NCBI RefSeq assembly: GCF_036237315.1
Contig: NZ_CP108356.1
Location: forward strand, 6,577,501 to 6,641,500
DNA length: 64,000 bases
Direction of reading: 5' to 3'
Origin: Streptomyces sp. NBC_01351
GTDB lineage: Bacteria; Actinomycetota; Actinomycetes; Streptomycetales; Streptomycetaceae
The notes below the pieces were generated by a model, which saw only the letters and a program-made list of their open reading frames with translations, searched no databases and was not told where the DNA came from. A program made the position numbers and the translations under genes. Shown piece after piece: positions 49,978 through 58,875 of this stretch. Position 1 is the stretch's first letter; every line of letters starts with the position of its first letter.

Positions 49978-50610
49978 ATGATGGACCCCGTGCCTCCAGC
50001 CCAGCCCGCCCACCCCATGCGCCGTACGCCGATCCAGCAGCGCAGCGCCGACCGGCTCGCCCGGATCCTCGACGCCTGCGCGGAACTCCTCGACGAGACC
50101 GGGTACGAGAACCTCAGCACCCGGGCCGTCGCCCTGCGCGCCGGCGTGCCCATCGGCTCGGTCTACCGTTTCTTCGGCAACAAGCGGGCCATGGCCACCG
50201 CCCTCGCCCACCGCAACCTCGACACCTACGCCGACGGCATCGCGGACCGCCTCGCGGGCCTCCCGGCCACCCACTGGCGGCCCGTCGTCGACGCCGTGCT
50301 GGACGAGTACCTCGCCATGAAGCGCACCGTCCCCGGTTTCGCGCTCGTCGACTTCGGCGTGCCCGCGCCGGCGGCCGAGGGCCCGGCCTCCGATCCCAAC
50401 CACCTGGTCGCCGCCCGCCTCACCGAACTGCTCTGCGCACACCTCGGCCTGTCCCCCGGCGCCACCTTGGAGCGGGCGGTCCTCGTCGCCGTCGAGGCCA
50501 CGGACGCGCTGATCCAACTGGCCTTCCGCACCGACCCGGCGGGGGACCCCGCCATCGTCGACGAGACCCGCGCCATGATGCACGCCTACCTGGCTCGCGT
50601 ACTGGACTGA
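49978..50610 (+). CDS. TetR family regulator
   Basis: 210 residues from ATG 49978. The HTH (QQRSADRLARILDACAELLDETGYENLSTRAVALRAGVPIGSVYRFFGNKRAM) is standard. The C-terminal half is the actinobacterial TetR_C type (VLVAVEATDALIQLAFR). It follows the cupredoxin operon by 49 bp on the same strand and may be read with it or have its own promoter. Target unknown. Confidence 0.9.
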   Translation: MMDPVPPAQPAHPMRRTPIQQRSADRLARILDACAELLDETGYENLSTRAVALRAGVPIGSVYRFFGNKRAMATALAHRNLDTYADGIADRLAGLPATHWRPVVDAVLDEYLAMKRTVPGFALVDFGVPAPAAEGPASDPNHLVAARLTELLCAHLGLSPGATLERAVLVAVEATDALIQLAFRTDPAGDPAIVDETRAMMHAYLARVLD

Positions 50611-50617
50611 CGCGCCC

Positions 50618-50682
50618 CCGGAATGGCCTCCCGGAATGGCCTCCCGGAATGGCCTCCCGGGCCGGCCTCCCGGACCGGCCCC
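50618..50682. repeat. 13-bp tandem repeat
   Basis: CCGGAATGGCCTC repeats exactly at 50618, 50631 and 50644, followed by two diverged copies (50657, 50670). It lies after the TetR stop, 110 bp before the oxidoreductase start. Same unit length as the array at 5276 but a different sequence. Confidence 0.85.
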
Positions 50683-50793
50683 CTCCACCCCGGTGCGGGC
50701 TCGATCCCGCACGCCCCTCCCCACCGTCCCTACCGGTCGGTATGCTCGGTGTGCCCGCGTGTCCGTGCCGCAGCCTGCCGCCCTGGAGGGCCC

Positions 50794-53028
50794 ATGCCCC
50801 GCACCGCCCTGCGCATCTGCCCCCTCTGTGAAGCCACCTGCGGGCTCACCCTCACCATCGAGGGCACCGCCGTCACCGGCGCCCGCGGCGACCGCGAGGA
50901 CGTCTTCAGCCGCGGTTTCATCTGCCCCAAGGGCGCCGCCTTCGGACAGCTCGACGCCGACCCCGACCGGCTGCGCGGCCCCCTCGTCCGCCGCGACGGC
51001 CGGCTCCGGGAGGCCACCTGGGAGGAGGCCTTCGACGCCATCGCCGCGGCCGTCCCCGCACTCGTCCAGCAGTACGGGGCCCAGTCCGTCGGAGTCGTGC
51101 TCGGCAACCCGAACGTCCACACCATGGCGGGCGCCCTCTACCCGCCGCTGCTCCTCAAGGCCCTCGGCACCCGCAACCTCTTCACCGCCAGCACGCTCGA
51201 CCAGATGCCCAAGCACGTCTCCAGCGGCCTGCTCTTCGGAGACCCCTTCGCCATCCCGGTCCCCGATCTCGACCGGACCGACTTCCTGCTCCTCCTCGGC
51301 GCCAACCCGGTCGAGTCCAACGGCTCTCTGTGTACCGCCCCCGACTTCCCCGGCCGGCTCAAAGCCCTGCGTGCCCGCGGCGGCACTCTGGTCGTCGTCG
51401 ACCCGCGCCGCACCCGCACCGCCGCCCTCGCCGACCGGCACCTCGCGCCGCGCCCCGGCAGCGACGCCCTGCTCCTCGCCGCACTCGCGCACACCCTGGT
51501 CGCGGAGAAGCTCGCCGCCCCCGGCGAGCTGGAGGAACGGACCGAAGGACTCGGGGAACTCGAGGCCGCGCTCGGGAGTTTCACTCCTGAGGCCGTAGCA
51601 CCCGCCTGCGACCTCCCGGCCGACGAGATCCGCGCCCTCGCCCGCGCGCTCGCGGCAGCGCCCACCGCGGCCGTCTACGGGCGGATCGGCAGCTGCACCG
51701 TCGAGCATGGCACCCTCGCCAGCTGGCTGGTCGACGTACTGAACATCCTCACCGGCAACCTGGACCGGCCGGGGGGAGCCCTCTTCCCGCTCCCGGCCGC
51801 CGGCCCGCGGCCACGCCCCGAGGGGCCGGGCAAGGGCTTCGCGCTGGGCCGCTGGCACAGCCGGGTCAGCGGTCACCCCGAGGTCAAGAGCGAACTGCCC
51901 ACCGCCGCCCTGGCCGAGGAGATGGAGACCCCGGGGGAGGGGCGGATCCGCGCCCTGATCGCCATCGCCGCCAACCCGGTCCTGTCCGCACCCGACGGCG
52001 ACCGGCTCGACCGGGCGCTGGCCGGCCTCGACTTCATGGTCTCGATCGACCCGTACCTGAACGAGACCTCACGCCACGCACACGTCGTGCTGCCCCCGCC
52101 GCCGCCCTCGCAGAGCGCGCACCACGACTTCGCCTTCAACGGCTTCGCCATCCGCAACCAGGCGCGCTACACCCGCGCCGCCGTCCCCCTCGAAACGGAC
52201 CGCATCGACGAGTGCGAGATCCACGCGCGCCTCGTCCTCGCCGTCTCCGGCATGCACGGCGCCGCCGGCCCGGACGCCGTCGACGAACTCGCCATCCAGA
52301 GCACCCTCGCGAAGGAAACCGCCGACCCGCACTCCCCGCTGCACGGACAGGACCCGGCCCGCCTCGCCGGGCTGCTCACCGGAGAGAGCGGCCCCGAGCG
52401 CCGCCTCGACCTGATGCTCCGACTCGGCCCGTACGGAGAGCGGTTCGGCGCCGAGACCAAGGGGGAGCGGCTCAGCCTGGACCGGCTGCTCGCGTACCCG
52501 CACGGCATCGACCTGGGCCCCCTGCGCCCCCGGCTCCCGGGCGTACTGAAGACCCGCAGCGGCAGGATCGAGCTGCTCCCGGACCCGATCGCGGCCGAAC
52601 TCCCCAGGCTGCGCGCGGCGCTCGCCGACCGCCCCGACGCCCTGGTCCTCGTGGGCCGCCGCCATCTGCGGTCCAACAACAGCTGGTTGCACAACGTCCC
52701 GGCCCTCACCGGAGGTTCCAACCGCTGCACCCTCCAGGTCCACCCGGAGGACGCGGCCCGGCTGGGCCTCACCGACGGGGGCCGGGCCCGGATCACCGCC
52801 GACGGCGGGAGCCTGGAGGTTCCCGTCGAGGTCACCGACGCCGTCCGTACGGGCGTGGTGAGCCTCCCGCACGGCTGGGGACACGACCGGGCCGGTGCCC
52901 GGCTCTCGGTGGCCTCCGTCGTGCCCGGCGCGAACGTCAACCAGCTGCTCGACGGAACCCGACTCGACCCGCTGTCCGGCACGGCGGTGCTCAACGGATT
53001 CCCCGTCGAGCTCACGCCCCTGCCCTGA
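50794..53028 (+). CDS. molybdopterin-dependent oxidoreductase (bis-MGD family)
   Basis: 744 residues from ATG 50794 (GGAGGG three bases ahead). The N-terminal [4Fe-4S] motif has C9, C12, C16 and C44 (CPLCEATC then FICPKG). The catalytic body has VVVDPRRTRTA, GNLDRPGGALFP, MVSIDPYLNETSRHAHVVLP and the C-terminal molybdopterin dinucleotide-binding barrel (SNNSWLHN, NRCTLQVHPEDAARLGL). It resembles formate dehydrogenase or nitrate-reductase-like catalytic subunits that work alone in Streptomyces. No accessory subunit is adjacent, so the electron partner and substrate are unknown. Confidence 0.92.
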   Translation: MPRTALRICPLCEATCGLTLTIEGTAVTGARGDREDVFSRGFICPKGAAFGQLDADPDRLRGPLVRRDGRLREATWEEAFDAIAAAVPALVQQYGAQSVGVVLGNPNVHTMAGALYPPLLLKALGTRNLFTASTLDQMPKHVSSGLLFGDPFAIPVPDLDRTDFLLLLGANPVESNGSLCTAPDFPGRLKALRARGGTLVVVDPRRTRTAALADRHLAPRPGSDALLLAALAHTLVAEKLAAPGELEERTEGLGELEAALGSFTPEAVAPACDLPADEIRALARALAAAPTAAVYGRIGSCTVEHGTLASWLVDVLNILTGNLDRPGGALFPLPAAGPRPRPEGPGKGFALGRWHSRVSGHPEVKSELPTAALAEEMETPGEGRIRALIAIAANPVLSAPDGDRLDRALAGLDFMVSIDPYLNETSRHAHVVLPPPPPSQSAHHDFAFNGFAIRNQARYTRAAVPLETDRIDECEIHARLVLAVSGMHGAAGPDAVDELAIQSTLAKETADPHSPLHGQDPARLAGLLTGESGPERRLDLMLRLGPYGERFGAETKGERLSLDRLLAYPHGIDLGPLRPRLPGVLKTRSGRIELLPDPIAAELPRLRAALADRPDALVLVGRRHLRSNNSWLHNVPALTGGSNRCTLQVHPEDAARLGLTDGGRARITADGGSLEVPVEVTDAVRTGVVSLPHGWGHDRAGARLSVASVVPGANVNQLLDGTRLDPLSGTAVLNGFPVELTPLP

Positions 53029-53101
53029 GCTGGGGTTTTGCTCGTATTGCTCACGGCTGGACGTCTTGTTGGCATAAGGAGGCGGCACCTACCTTCCCCC
53101 C

Positions 53102-54547
53102 ATGCTGACCTTCCTCGGCTTCGCCATGATCGCGACCTTCCTGGTCCTGATCATGATGAAGAAAATGTCGCCCATCGCGGCGCTCGTCCTCATTCCCGCG
53201 CTGTTCTGCGTCTTCGCCGGACAGGGCGCGCACCTCGGCGACTACGTCATCGAAGGCGTCGGAAAGCTCGCCCCGACCGCCGCCATGCTGATGTTCGCCA
53301 TCGTCTACTTCGGCGTGATGATCGACGTCGGCCTCTTCGACCCGATCGTCCGAGGCATCCTGCGCTTCTGCAAGGCCGACCCCATGCGGGTGGTGGTCGG
53401 CACCGCCGTCCTCGCGGCGATCGTCTCGCTCGACGGCGACGGCTCGACCACCTTCATGATCACCGTCTCGGCCATGTACCCGCTCTACAAGCGGCTGGGC
53501 CTGAGCCTGGTGGTCATGACGGGCGTCGCGGCCACGGCGAACGGAGTCATGAACACCCTGCCCTGGGGCGGCCCCACGGCTCGCGCAGCGACGGCCCTGA
53601 AGCTCGACGCCGGCGACATCTTCGTCCCGATGATCCCGGCCCTCGCGGTCGGACTGCTCTTCGTCTTCGTCCTCGCGTACGTGCTCGGTCTGAAGGAACG
53701 CCGCCGGGTCGGCCTCCTCTCGATGCCGGGCGCGGAGCGGGAGGAAGAGCAGGAGCAGGAACTGGTCATGGCCGCCCCCGGGGCGGGGGCGGAGGACGTG
53801 CAGGCCACCGCTGCCGACGCCGCCGGGCCTGCCGGAAGCGGCCCCGGTTCCGCCGTGTCCGCCGGTTCCGGGGCCGCTTCGGGCTCCGCCGCCCCCGAGG
53901 ACGGTTTCCAAGGCCTCGACCCCCACCGCCCCACCCTGCGGCCGCGTCTGTACTGGTTCAACGCCGGCCTCACCATCGCCCTCCTCACCGCGATGATCAT
54001 GGAGCTGTTGCCCATCCCGGTGCTGTTCCTGCTCGGAGCCGCCCTCGCGCTCACCGTGAACTTCCCGCACATGCCCGACCAGAAGGCCCGGATCGCCGCC
54101 CACGCCGACAACGTCCTGAACGTCGCCGGCATGGTCTTCGCCGCTGCGGTGTTCACCGGTGTCCTCACCGGCACCGGCATGGTCAAGCACATGGCCGACT
54201 GGCTCGTCGGCGCCATCCCCGAGGGCATGGGCCCGCACATGGCGCTGGTCACCGGCCTGCTGAGCCTGCCGCTCACCTACTTCATGTCCAACGACGGCTT
54301 CTACTTCGGCGTCCTGCCCGTCCTCGCCGAAGCCGGCGCCGCTCACGGGGTCTCCCCGCTCGAAATCGCCCGCGCCTCCCTCGTCGGCCAGGCCCTGCAC
54401 ATGTCCAGTCCGCTGGTTCCGGCCGTCTACGTCCTCGTCGGCATGGCGAAGGTCGAGTTCGGCGACCACACCCGCTTCACCGTGAAATGGGCCGCCCTGA
54501 CCTCCCTGGTCGTCCTCGCGGCAGGGATGCTTTTCGGCATCATCTGA
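53102..54547 (+). CDS. CitMHS family metal-citrate:proton symporter
   Basis: 481 residues, about 12 transmembrane helices in two halves joined by a long cytoplasmic linker rich in Glu/Gly/Ala/Ser (about residues 212-275). Family motifs include VSLDGDGSTTFMITVSAMYPLY, NTLPWGGPTARAA and a second-half MSNDGFYFGVLPVLAE. The family takes up citrate complexed to a divalent metal; the S. coelicolor member is known for calcium- or iron-citrate uptake. The long linker differs in length from compact homologues. It stands alone between the oxidoreductase and the ALDH operon. Confidence 0.93.
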   Translation: MLTFLGFAMIATFLVLIMMKKMSPIAALVLIPALFCVFAGQGAHLGDYVIEGVGKLAPTAAMLMFAIVYFGVMIDVGLFDPIVRGILRFCKADPMRVVVGTAVLAAIVSLDGDGSTTFMITVSAMYPLYKRLGLSLVVMTGVAATANGVMNTLPWGGPTARAATALKLDAGDIFVPMIPALAVGLLFVFVLAYVLGLKERRRVGLLSMPGAEREEEQEQELVMAAPGAGAEDVQATAADAAGPAGSGPGSAVSAGSGAASGSAAPEDGFQGLDPHRPTLRPRLYWFNAGLTIALLTAMIMELLPIPVLFLLGAALALTVNFPHMPDQKARIAAHADNVLNVAGMVFAAAVFTGVLTGTGMVKHMADWLVGAIPEGMGPHMALVTGLLSLPLTYFMSNDGFYFGVLPVLAEAGAAHGVSPLEIARASLVGQALHMSSPLVPAVYVLVGMAKVEFGDHTRFTVKWAALTSLVVLAAGMLFGII

Positions 54548-54571
54548 TCCTCTCCGCCCCTGGCGCCCAGA

Positions 54572-54590
54572 AAACTACCGGCGCTAGTTT
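54572..54590. promoter_or_regulatory. TetR operator upstream of the ALDH-ADH operon
   Basis: AAACTACCGGCGCTAGTTT, a dyad of AAACTA and TAGTTT, lies 55 bp before the aldehyde dehydrogenase start. The same site, with two base changes, lies between the TetR gene (58140-58796) and the acyl-CoA dehydrogenase gene (58825-58843). So the two loci are probably one regulon. Confidence 0.75.
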
Positions 54591-54645
54591 GTAGGGTGTC
54601 CGCGAGGTCTGGCTACGCGCTCGTGCGTGCTCGGGAGGGAATGAC

Positions 54646-56058
54646 ATGAAGGCCCACGACGGGATGTACATCGGCGGCGCCTGGCGGCCCGCCGTCGGAA
54701 GCGACCGCATCGAGGTCGTCAACCCGGCCGACGAGCAGGTCATCGCCTCGGTGCCGGCCGGCACCGAGGAGGACGTGGACGCGGCCGTACGCGCGGCCCG
54801 TGCGGCCCTCCCCGGCTGGGCGGCCACGCCCGCGGCCGAGCGGGCCGCCCTGATCGGCGCGCTGCGTGACGTACTGATCGCCCGCAAGAGCGAGATCGCC
54901 GAGACCATCACCGCCGAACTGGGCTCCCCGCTCGGTTTCGCGGAGATGGTGCACGTCGGCTCGCCGATCGCCGTGGCGTCTTCGTACGCCGAACTCGCGG
55001 CCTCGTACGCCTTCGAGGAGCGGATCGGGAACTCCACCGTGCTCTTGGAACCGGTCGGGGTGGTCGGCGCCATCACGCCCTGGAACTATCCGCTGCACCA
55101 AGTCGTTGCAAAGGTGGCACCCGCTCTCGCCGCCGGCTGCACCCTCGTCCTCAAGCCGGCCGAGGACACCCCGCTGACCGCACAGCTCTTCGCCGAAGCC
55201 GTGCACGAGGCGGGCATCCCGGCCGGAGTCTTCAACCTGGTGACCGGGACCGGCCCGGTCGCCGGGCAGGCCCTGGCCGCCCATGAGGGAGTCGACCTCG
55301 TCTCCTTCACCGGCTCCACCGCCGTCGGCAAGAAGATCGGCGCCACGGCCGGCGCCGCCGTCAAGCGGGTCGCCCTCGAACTGGGCGGCAAATCGGCCAA
55401 TGTCATCCTGCCCGGGGCCGATCTGGCCAAGGCCGTCGCGGCGGGCGTGGGCCACGTCATGAACAACGCCGGCCAGAGCTGCAACGCGCTCACCCGGATG
55501 CTCGTACACCGGGACCAGTACGAGGAGGCCGTCTCGCTCGCGGCCGCCGCCGTCGCCAAGTACCCCACAGGCGACCCCCGCACGCCGGACACCCGCCTCG
55601 GCCCGGTGGTCAACGCCAAGCAGCACGAACGCGTCCGCGGCTACATCGCCAAGGGCATCGAGGAAGGCGCCCGCCTCGTCGCCGGCGGCCCCGACGCCCC
55701 GCACGAGCAGGGGTACTTCGTCGCCCCGACCGTCTTCGCCGACGTCACGCCCGACATGACCATCGCCCAGGAGGAGATCTTCGGCCCCGTGCTCTCGATC
55801 CTCCCCTACGCGGACGAGGAGGAGGCCCTGAGCATCGCCAACGGCACCGTCTACGGCCTCGGCGGCGCCGTCTGGGCGCAGGACGACGAGACGGCCGTGG
55901 CGTTCGCCCGCCGCATGGACACCGGACAGGTGGACATCAACGGCGGCCGCTTCAACGTGCTCGCGCCCTTCGGTGGCTACAAGCAGTCGGGCGTGGGCCG
56001 CGAGCTGGGCCCGCACGGCCTGGCGGAGTACCTCCAGACCAAGTCCCTGCAGTTCTGA
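54646..56058 (+). CDS. aldehyde dehydrogenase family protein
   Basis: 470 residues, a standard NAD(P)-dependent ALDH. Visible motifs: PWNYPLHQ, FTGST (residues 221-225), general base E245 in LELGGKSAN, and nucleophile C279 in NNAGQSCNALTR. Closing motifs are EEIFGPVLSI and FNVLAPFGGYKQSGVGRELG. The adjacent alcohol dehydrogenase starts 17 bp later, so an alcohol is probably oxidised through an aldehyde to an acid. The shared operator ties both to an acyl-CoA dehydrogenase, suggesting that the acid enters CoA-ester degradation. Confidence 0.93.
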   Translation: MKAHDGMYIGGAWRPAVGSDRIEVVNPADEQVIASVPAGTEEDVDAAVRAARAALPGWAATPAAERAALIGALRDVLIARKSEIAETITAELGSPLGFAEMVHVGSPIAVASSYAELAASYAFEERIGNSTVLLEPVGVVGAITPWNYPLHQVVAKVAPALAAGCTLVLKPAEDTPLTAQLFAEAVHEAGIPAGVFNLVTGTGPVAGQALAAHEGVDLVSFTGSTAVGKKIGATAGAAVKRVALELGGKSANVILPGADLAKAVAAGVGHVMNNAGQSCNALTRMLVHRDQYEEAVSLAAAAVAKYPTGDPRTPDTRLGPVVNAKQHERVRGYIAKGIEEGARLVAGGPDAPHEQGYFVAPTVFADVTPDMTIAQEEIFGPVLSILPYADEEEALSIANGTVYGLGGAVWAQDDETAVAFARRMDTGQVDINGGRFNVLAPFGGYKQSGVGRELGPHGLAEYLQTKSLQF

Positions 56059-56075
56059 AGACGGAGACGACGATC

Positions 56076-57155
56076 ATGGTCCGCGCCGCCATCCTGCCCG
56101 CCGTCGGAGCCCCGCTGGAGGTACGGGAGATCGTGCTGCCCGATCCCGGCCCCGGGCAGGTCCATGTACGGCTCACCGCAGCCGGGGTCTGCCACTCCGA
56201 CCTCTCCCTCACCAACGGCACCATGCGGGTCCCCGTCCCCGCCGTCCTCGGTCACGAGGGCGCGGGAACGGTCCTCGCGGTGGGCGAGGGCGTCACCCAC
56301 GTCGCGCCCGGCGACGGGGTCGTCCTCAACTGGGCGCCCTCCTGCGGGGAGTGCCACCACTGCGCCATCGGCGAGGTGTGGCTCTGCGTCAACGCGCTCA
56401 CCGGAGTCGGGGCGGTCTACGCACACGACGCGCAGGGCGCCCCGCTGCACCCCGGGCTGAACGTGGCCGCGTTCGCCGAGGAGACCGTCGTCGCGGCCAA
56501 CTGCGTGCTGCCCGCGCCCGCCGGGATCCCGCTCGCCGAGGCCGCCCTGCTCGGCTGCGCCGTCCTCACCGGCTACGGGGCCGTCCACCACAGCGCCCAG
56601 GTCCGCCCGGGCGAGTCCGTCGCCGTCTTCGGCGTCGGCGGGGTCGGTCTGGCCGCCCTCCAGGCCGCGCGCATCGCCCAGGCGGGCCCGATCGTGGCCG
56701 TGGACGTCTCCCCGGCGAAGGAGGAGTTGGCGCGGGCGGCAGGGGCCACCGAGTTCGTACTCGCCTCCGACACCACCGCCAAGGAGATCCGGGCGCTCAC
56801 CGGAGGGCGGGGCGCGGACGTCGCCGTGGAGTGCGTCGGCCGGGCCGAGACCATCCGCGGAGCCTGGGAGTCCACTCGGCGCGGCGGCCGCACCACGGTC
56901 GTCGGCATCGGCGGCAAGGAGCAGCAGGTCACCTTCCACGCCCTGGAGATCTTCCACTTCGCCCGCACCCTCACCGGCTGCGTCTACGGCAACAGCGACC
57001 CCGCCCGCGACCTCCCGGTGATCGCCGAACACGTCCGCGCGGGCCGCCTCGACCTCGGCGCCCTCGTCACCGACCGCATCACCCTCGACGACATCCCGGC
57101 GGCCTTCGACGCGATGCTGGCGGGCAAGGGCGGCCGCTCGCTGGTCGTCTTCTAG
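56076..57155 (+). CDS. zinc-dependent alcohol dehydrogenase (MDR family)
   Basis: 359 residues. Catalytic zinc ligands are C39 (GVCHSD) and H60-E61 (LGHEGAG). The structural zinc site is complete at C90, C93, C96 and C104. The NAD-binding loop is GVGGVG. It matches the class III-like or benzyl-alcohol type MDR enzymes. It is co-transcribed with the ALDH gene and, by the operator evidence, controlled by the TetR protein at 58140. The substrate is not predictable beyond an alcohol linked to acyl-CoA metabolism. Confidence 0.93.
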   Translation: MVRAAILPAVGAPLEVREIVLPDPGPGQVHVRLTAAGVCHSDLSLTNGTMRVPVPAVLGHEGAGTVLAVGEGVTHVAPGDGVVLNWAPSCGECHHCAIGEVWLCVNALTGVGAVYAHDAQGAPLHPGLNVAAFAEETVVAANCVLPAPAGIPLAEAALLGCAVLTGYGAVHHSAQVRPGESVAVFGVGGVGLAALQAARIAQAGPIVAVDVSPAKEELARAAGATEFVLASDTTAKEIRALTGGRGADVAVECVGRAETIRGAWESTRRGGRTTVVGIGGKEQQVTFHALEIFHFARTLTGCVYGNSDPARDLPVIAEHVRAGRLDLGALVTDRITLDDIPAAFDAMLAGKGGRSLVVF

Positions 57156-57242
57156 CCGTCCCGGACTCGGCCGCCGGGCCTATTGCACGGCGGCGGGCGG
57201 CGACGGACAATTCCCCCGACTTGCCGAATTTCGGGGGGACTT

Positions 57243-58046
57243 GTGTGGAGCTTCATCCGACGTAAGGCCGGGACCGGGCGGCGGCCGGTTCCGCCTGCCG
57301 CCGAGCCGCCGATCACCGATCCGCCCACCACCGATCCGCCCACCACCGATCCGCCCGGGCGGCCCGAGGTTCGTGACATCGACGTCTACGAAGCCTCGTA
57401 CCTGCGCGGTGGGCGCACCGCCGTGGCCGAGACGGCCATGGCGGCGCTGTATCTGGCGGGGCGACTCACTGTGGTGTCCGGCTCGAACTGGGTGACGGTG
57501 AGGCGAGACGGTCACGATCTCGGCGACGAGTTCCAGGCGGCCGTGGTCGCGCGCATGGCCGAGGCGGAGAGTTGTGTCGCCCTGGGGCTGCGGGACGACA
57601 CGGCGTACCACCCCGCCGTGGAACGGCTGGTCGAGCGGCTGATCGAGGACGGCCTGATCGTCGCCGTCGGAGGACGGCACCTGATGAACCGCCGCTACCC
57701 CACCGAGTCGGGCGTGGCCGCGCTGCGCCGGTTCACCAAGCGGCCGCCGTTCGCCGCCGCGGCCGAGCCCAAGCTCGTCGAGGTGGCCCTGTACGGACTG
57801 AGCCGCCTCCCGCCGGGCGCGGTGCTGCCGGTGGGACGGCCGTCACCCGCCGCGCCCCGGTCGGGCAACGGGTGGGCGTCCGGGAGGCACTGGGCGGGAA
57901 CCGGCACCCTCGGTGGCTTCGTGCCCGCGGCCGGAGACGGCGGAAGCGGCCGCTCCGGGTCCAACGGCGGCTGCGGCGGTGGCACCAGCAGCACCTGTGG
58001 GGGCGGCGGTGACGGGGGCGGCTGCGGTGGCTGCGGCTGCGGCTGA
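57243..58046 (+). CDS. TIGR04222 domain protein with Gly/Cys-rich tail
   Basis: 267 residues from GTG 57243 (GGGGGG six bases ahead). The N-terminus has a 15-bp DNA repeat giving three TDPPT units. Residues about 40-180 match the actinobacterial TIGR04222 region (DIDVYEASYLRGGRTAVAETAMAALYLAGRL). The C-terminal 40 residues are extremely Gly/Ser/Cys-rich, with six Cys in CG-type clusters, and end CGGCGCG. Function unknown; the tail suggests metal binding or a surface role. It lies alone between ADH and the convergent TetR gene. Confidence 0.72.
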   Translation: MWSFIRRKAGTGRRPVPPAAEPPITDPPTTDPPTTDPPGRPEVRDIDVYEASYLRGGRTAVAETAMAALYLAGRLTVVSGSNWVTVRRDGHDLGDEFQAAVVARMAEAESCVALGLRDDTAYHPAVERLVERLIEDGLIVAVGGRHLMNRRYPTESGVAALRRFTKRPPFAAAAEPKLVEVALYGLSRLPPGAVLPVGRPSPAAPRSGNGWASGRHWAGTGTLGGFVPAAGDGGSGRSGSNGGCGGGTSSTCGGGGDGGGCGGCGCG

Positions 58047-58139
58047 TCCACCCTGATCCGCCTTGATCCGCCCTGGTCCACGGGACACCCCCCTCCCCGG
58101 CCGGTGTCCCAAGTCGCTTCGCTCCGAGTCGCCCGCTCC

Positions 58140-58796
58140 CTACGCCACAGGGTTCGCGTGCGCCAGCGCCTTGTACTGCAGCGCCAGCCCGTCCAGCAGC
58201 GCCGTCAGGCCCGTTTCGAAGGCGCCCTCGTCGACCTCGCGGCGGCGCTCCGCCAGGAGGTGCGCCTGGCCCAGGTGCGGGTAGTCCGACGGGTCGTACG
58301 CCGTCTCGTCGTCCACGAAACCCCCGGCGAAGGAGGCCACCGCCGAGCCGAGGATGAAGTACCGCATCAGCGCGCCGATCCGCGTCGCCTGCCCAGGGGG
58401 CCAGCCCGCCGCCGTCATCGCCCCGAACACCGCGTCCGCCAGCCGCAGGCCCGCCGGACGGCGGCCCGGGCCGCGTGCCAGCACCGGGACGATGTTCGGA
58501 TGGTCGGACAGGGCGTCCCGGTACGAGTGCGCCCACGCGTGCAGCGCTCCCCGCCACTCCAAGCCCGCCTCCGGCTCGAACATCGACAAGTCGACCCGCG
58601 CGCTGACCGCGTCCGCCACCGCTTCCAGGATCTCGTCCTTGGTGCGGAAGTGGTTGTAGAGGGAGGGGCCGCTGACCCCCAGCGCCGCCGCCAACCGCCG
58701 CGTCGACACCGCCTCCAGACCCTCCGCGTCCACCAGCGCACCCGCCGCCTCGACGATGCGGGCTCTGCTGAGGAGGGGCTTGCGCGGTCTGGCCAT
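58140..58796 (-). CDS. TetR family regulator of the ALDH/ADH/acyl-CoA dehydrogenase regulon
   Basis: 218 residues from ATG 58796. The HTH (LSRARIVEAAGALVDAEGLEAVSTRRLAAALGVSGPSLYNHFRTKDEI) is followed by a TetR_C_1-like ligand domain. It is divergent from the acyl-CoA dehydrogenase gene with an AAACTA/TAGTT dyad between, and the same dyad precedes the ALDH-ADH operon 4 kb away. It is probably a repressor that responds to an acyl-CoA or related metabolite. Confidence 0.9.
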   Translation of the reverse strand: MARPRKPLLSRARIVEAAGALVDAEGLEAVSTRRLAAALGVSGPSLYNHFRTKDEILEAVADAVSARVDLSMFEPEAGLEWRGALHAWAHSYRDALSDHPNIVPVLARGPGRRPAGLRLADAVFGAMTAAGWPPGQATRIGALMRYFILGSAVASFAGGFVDDETAYDPSDYPHLGQAHLLAERRREVDEGAFETGLTALLDGLALQYKALAHANPVA

Positions 58797-58824
58797 GCGC
58801 CACATAGTAGGGCCTGCCCGCCAT

Positions 58825-58843
58825 AAACTACCGGTGCTAGTTA
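58825..58843. promoter_or_regulatory. TetR operator between the regulator and acyl-CoA dehydrogenase genes
   Basis: AAACTACCGGTGCTAGTTA differs from the ALDH operator (54572-54590) at two of 19 positions. It is 28 bp from the TetR start and 32 bp from the dehydrogenase start. Confidence 0.78.
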
Positions 58844-58875
58844 ACGGCCCCGGACGAGCCGCCCGGAGGTGCCCG

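Noticed and set aside
50618..50682. Coding extension of the oxidoreductase through the 13-bp repeats
   Set aside because: The frame is open upstream to 50623, but the Fe-S motif begins right after ATG 50794, which has GGAGGG ahead; the extension is repetitive and unlike family members.
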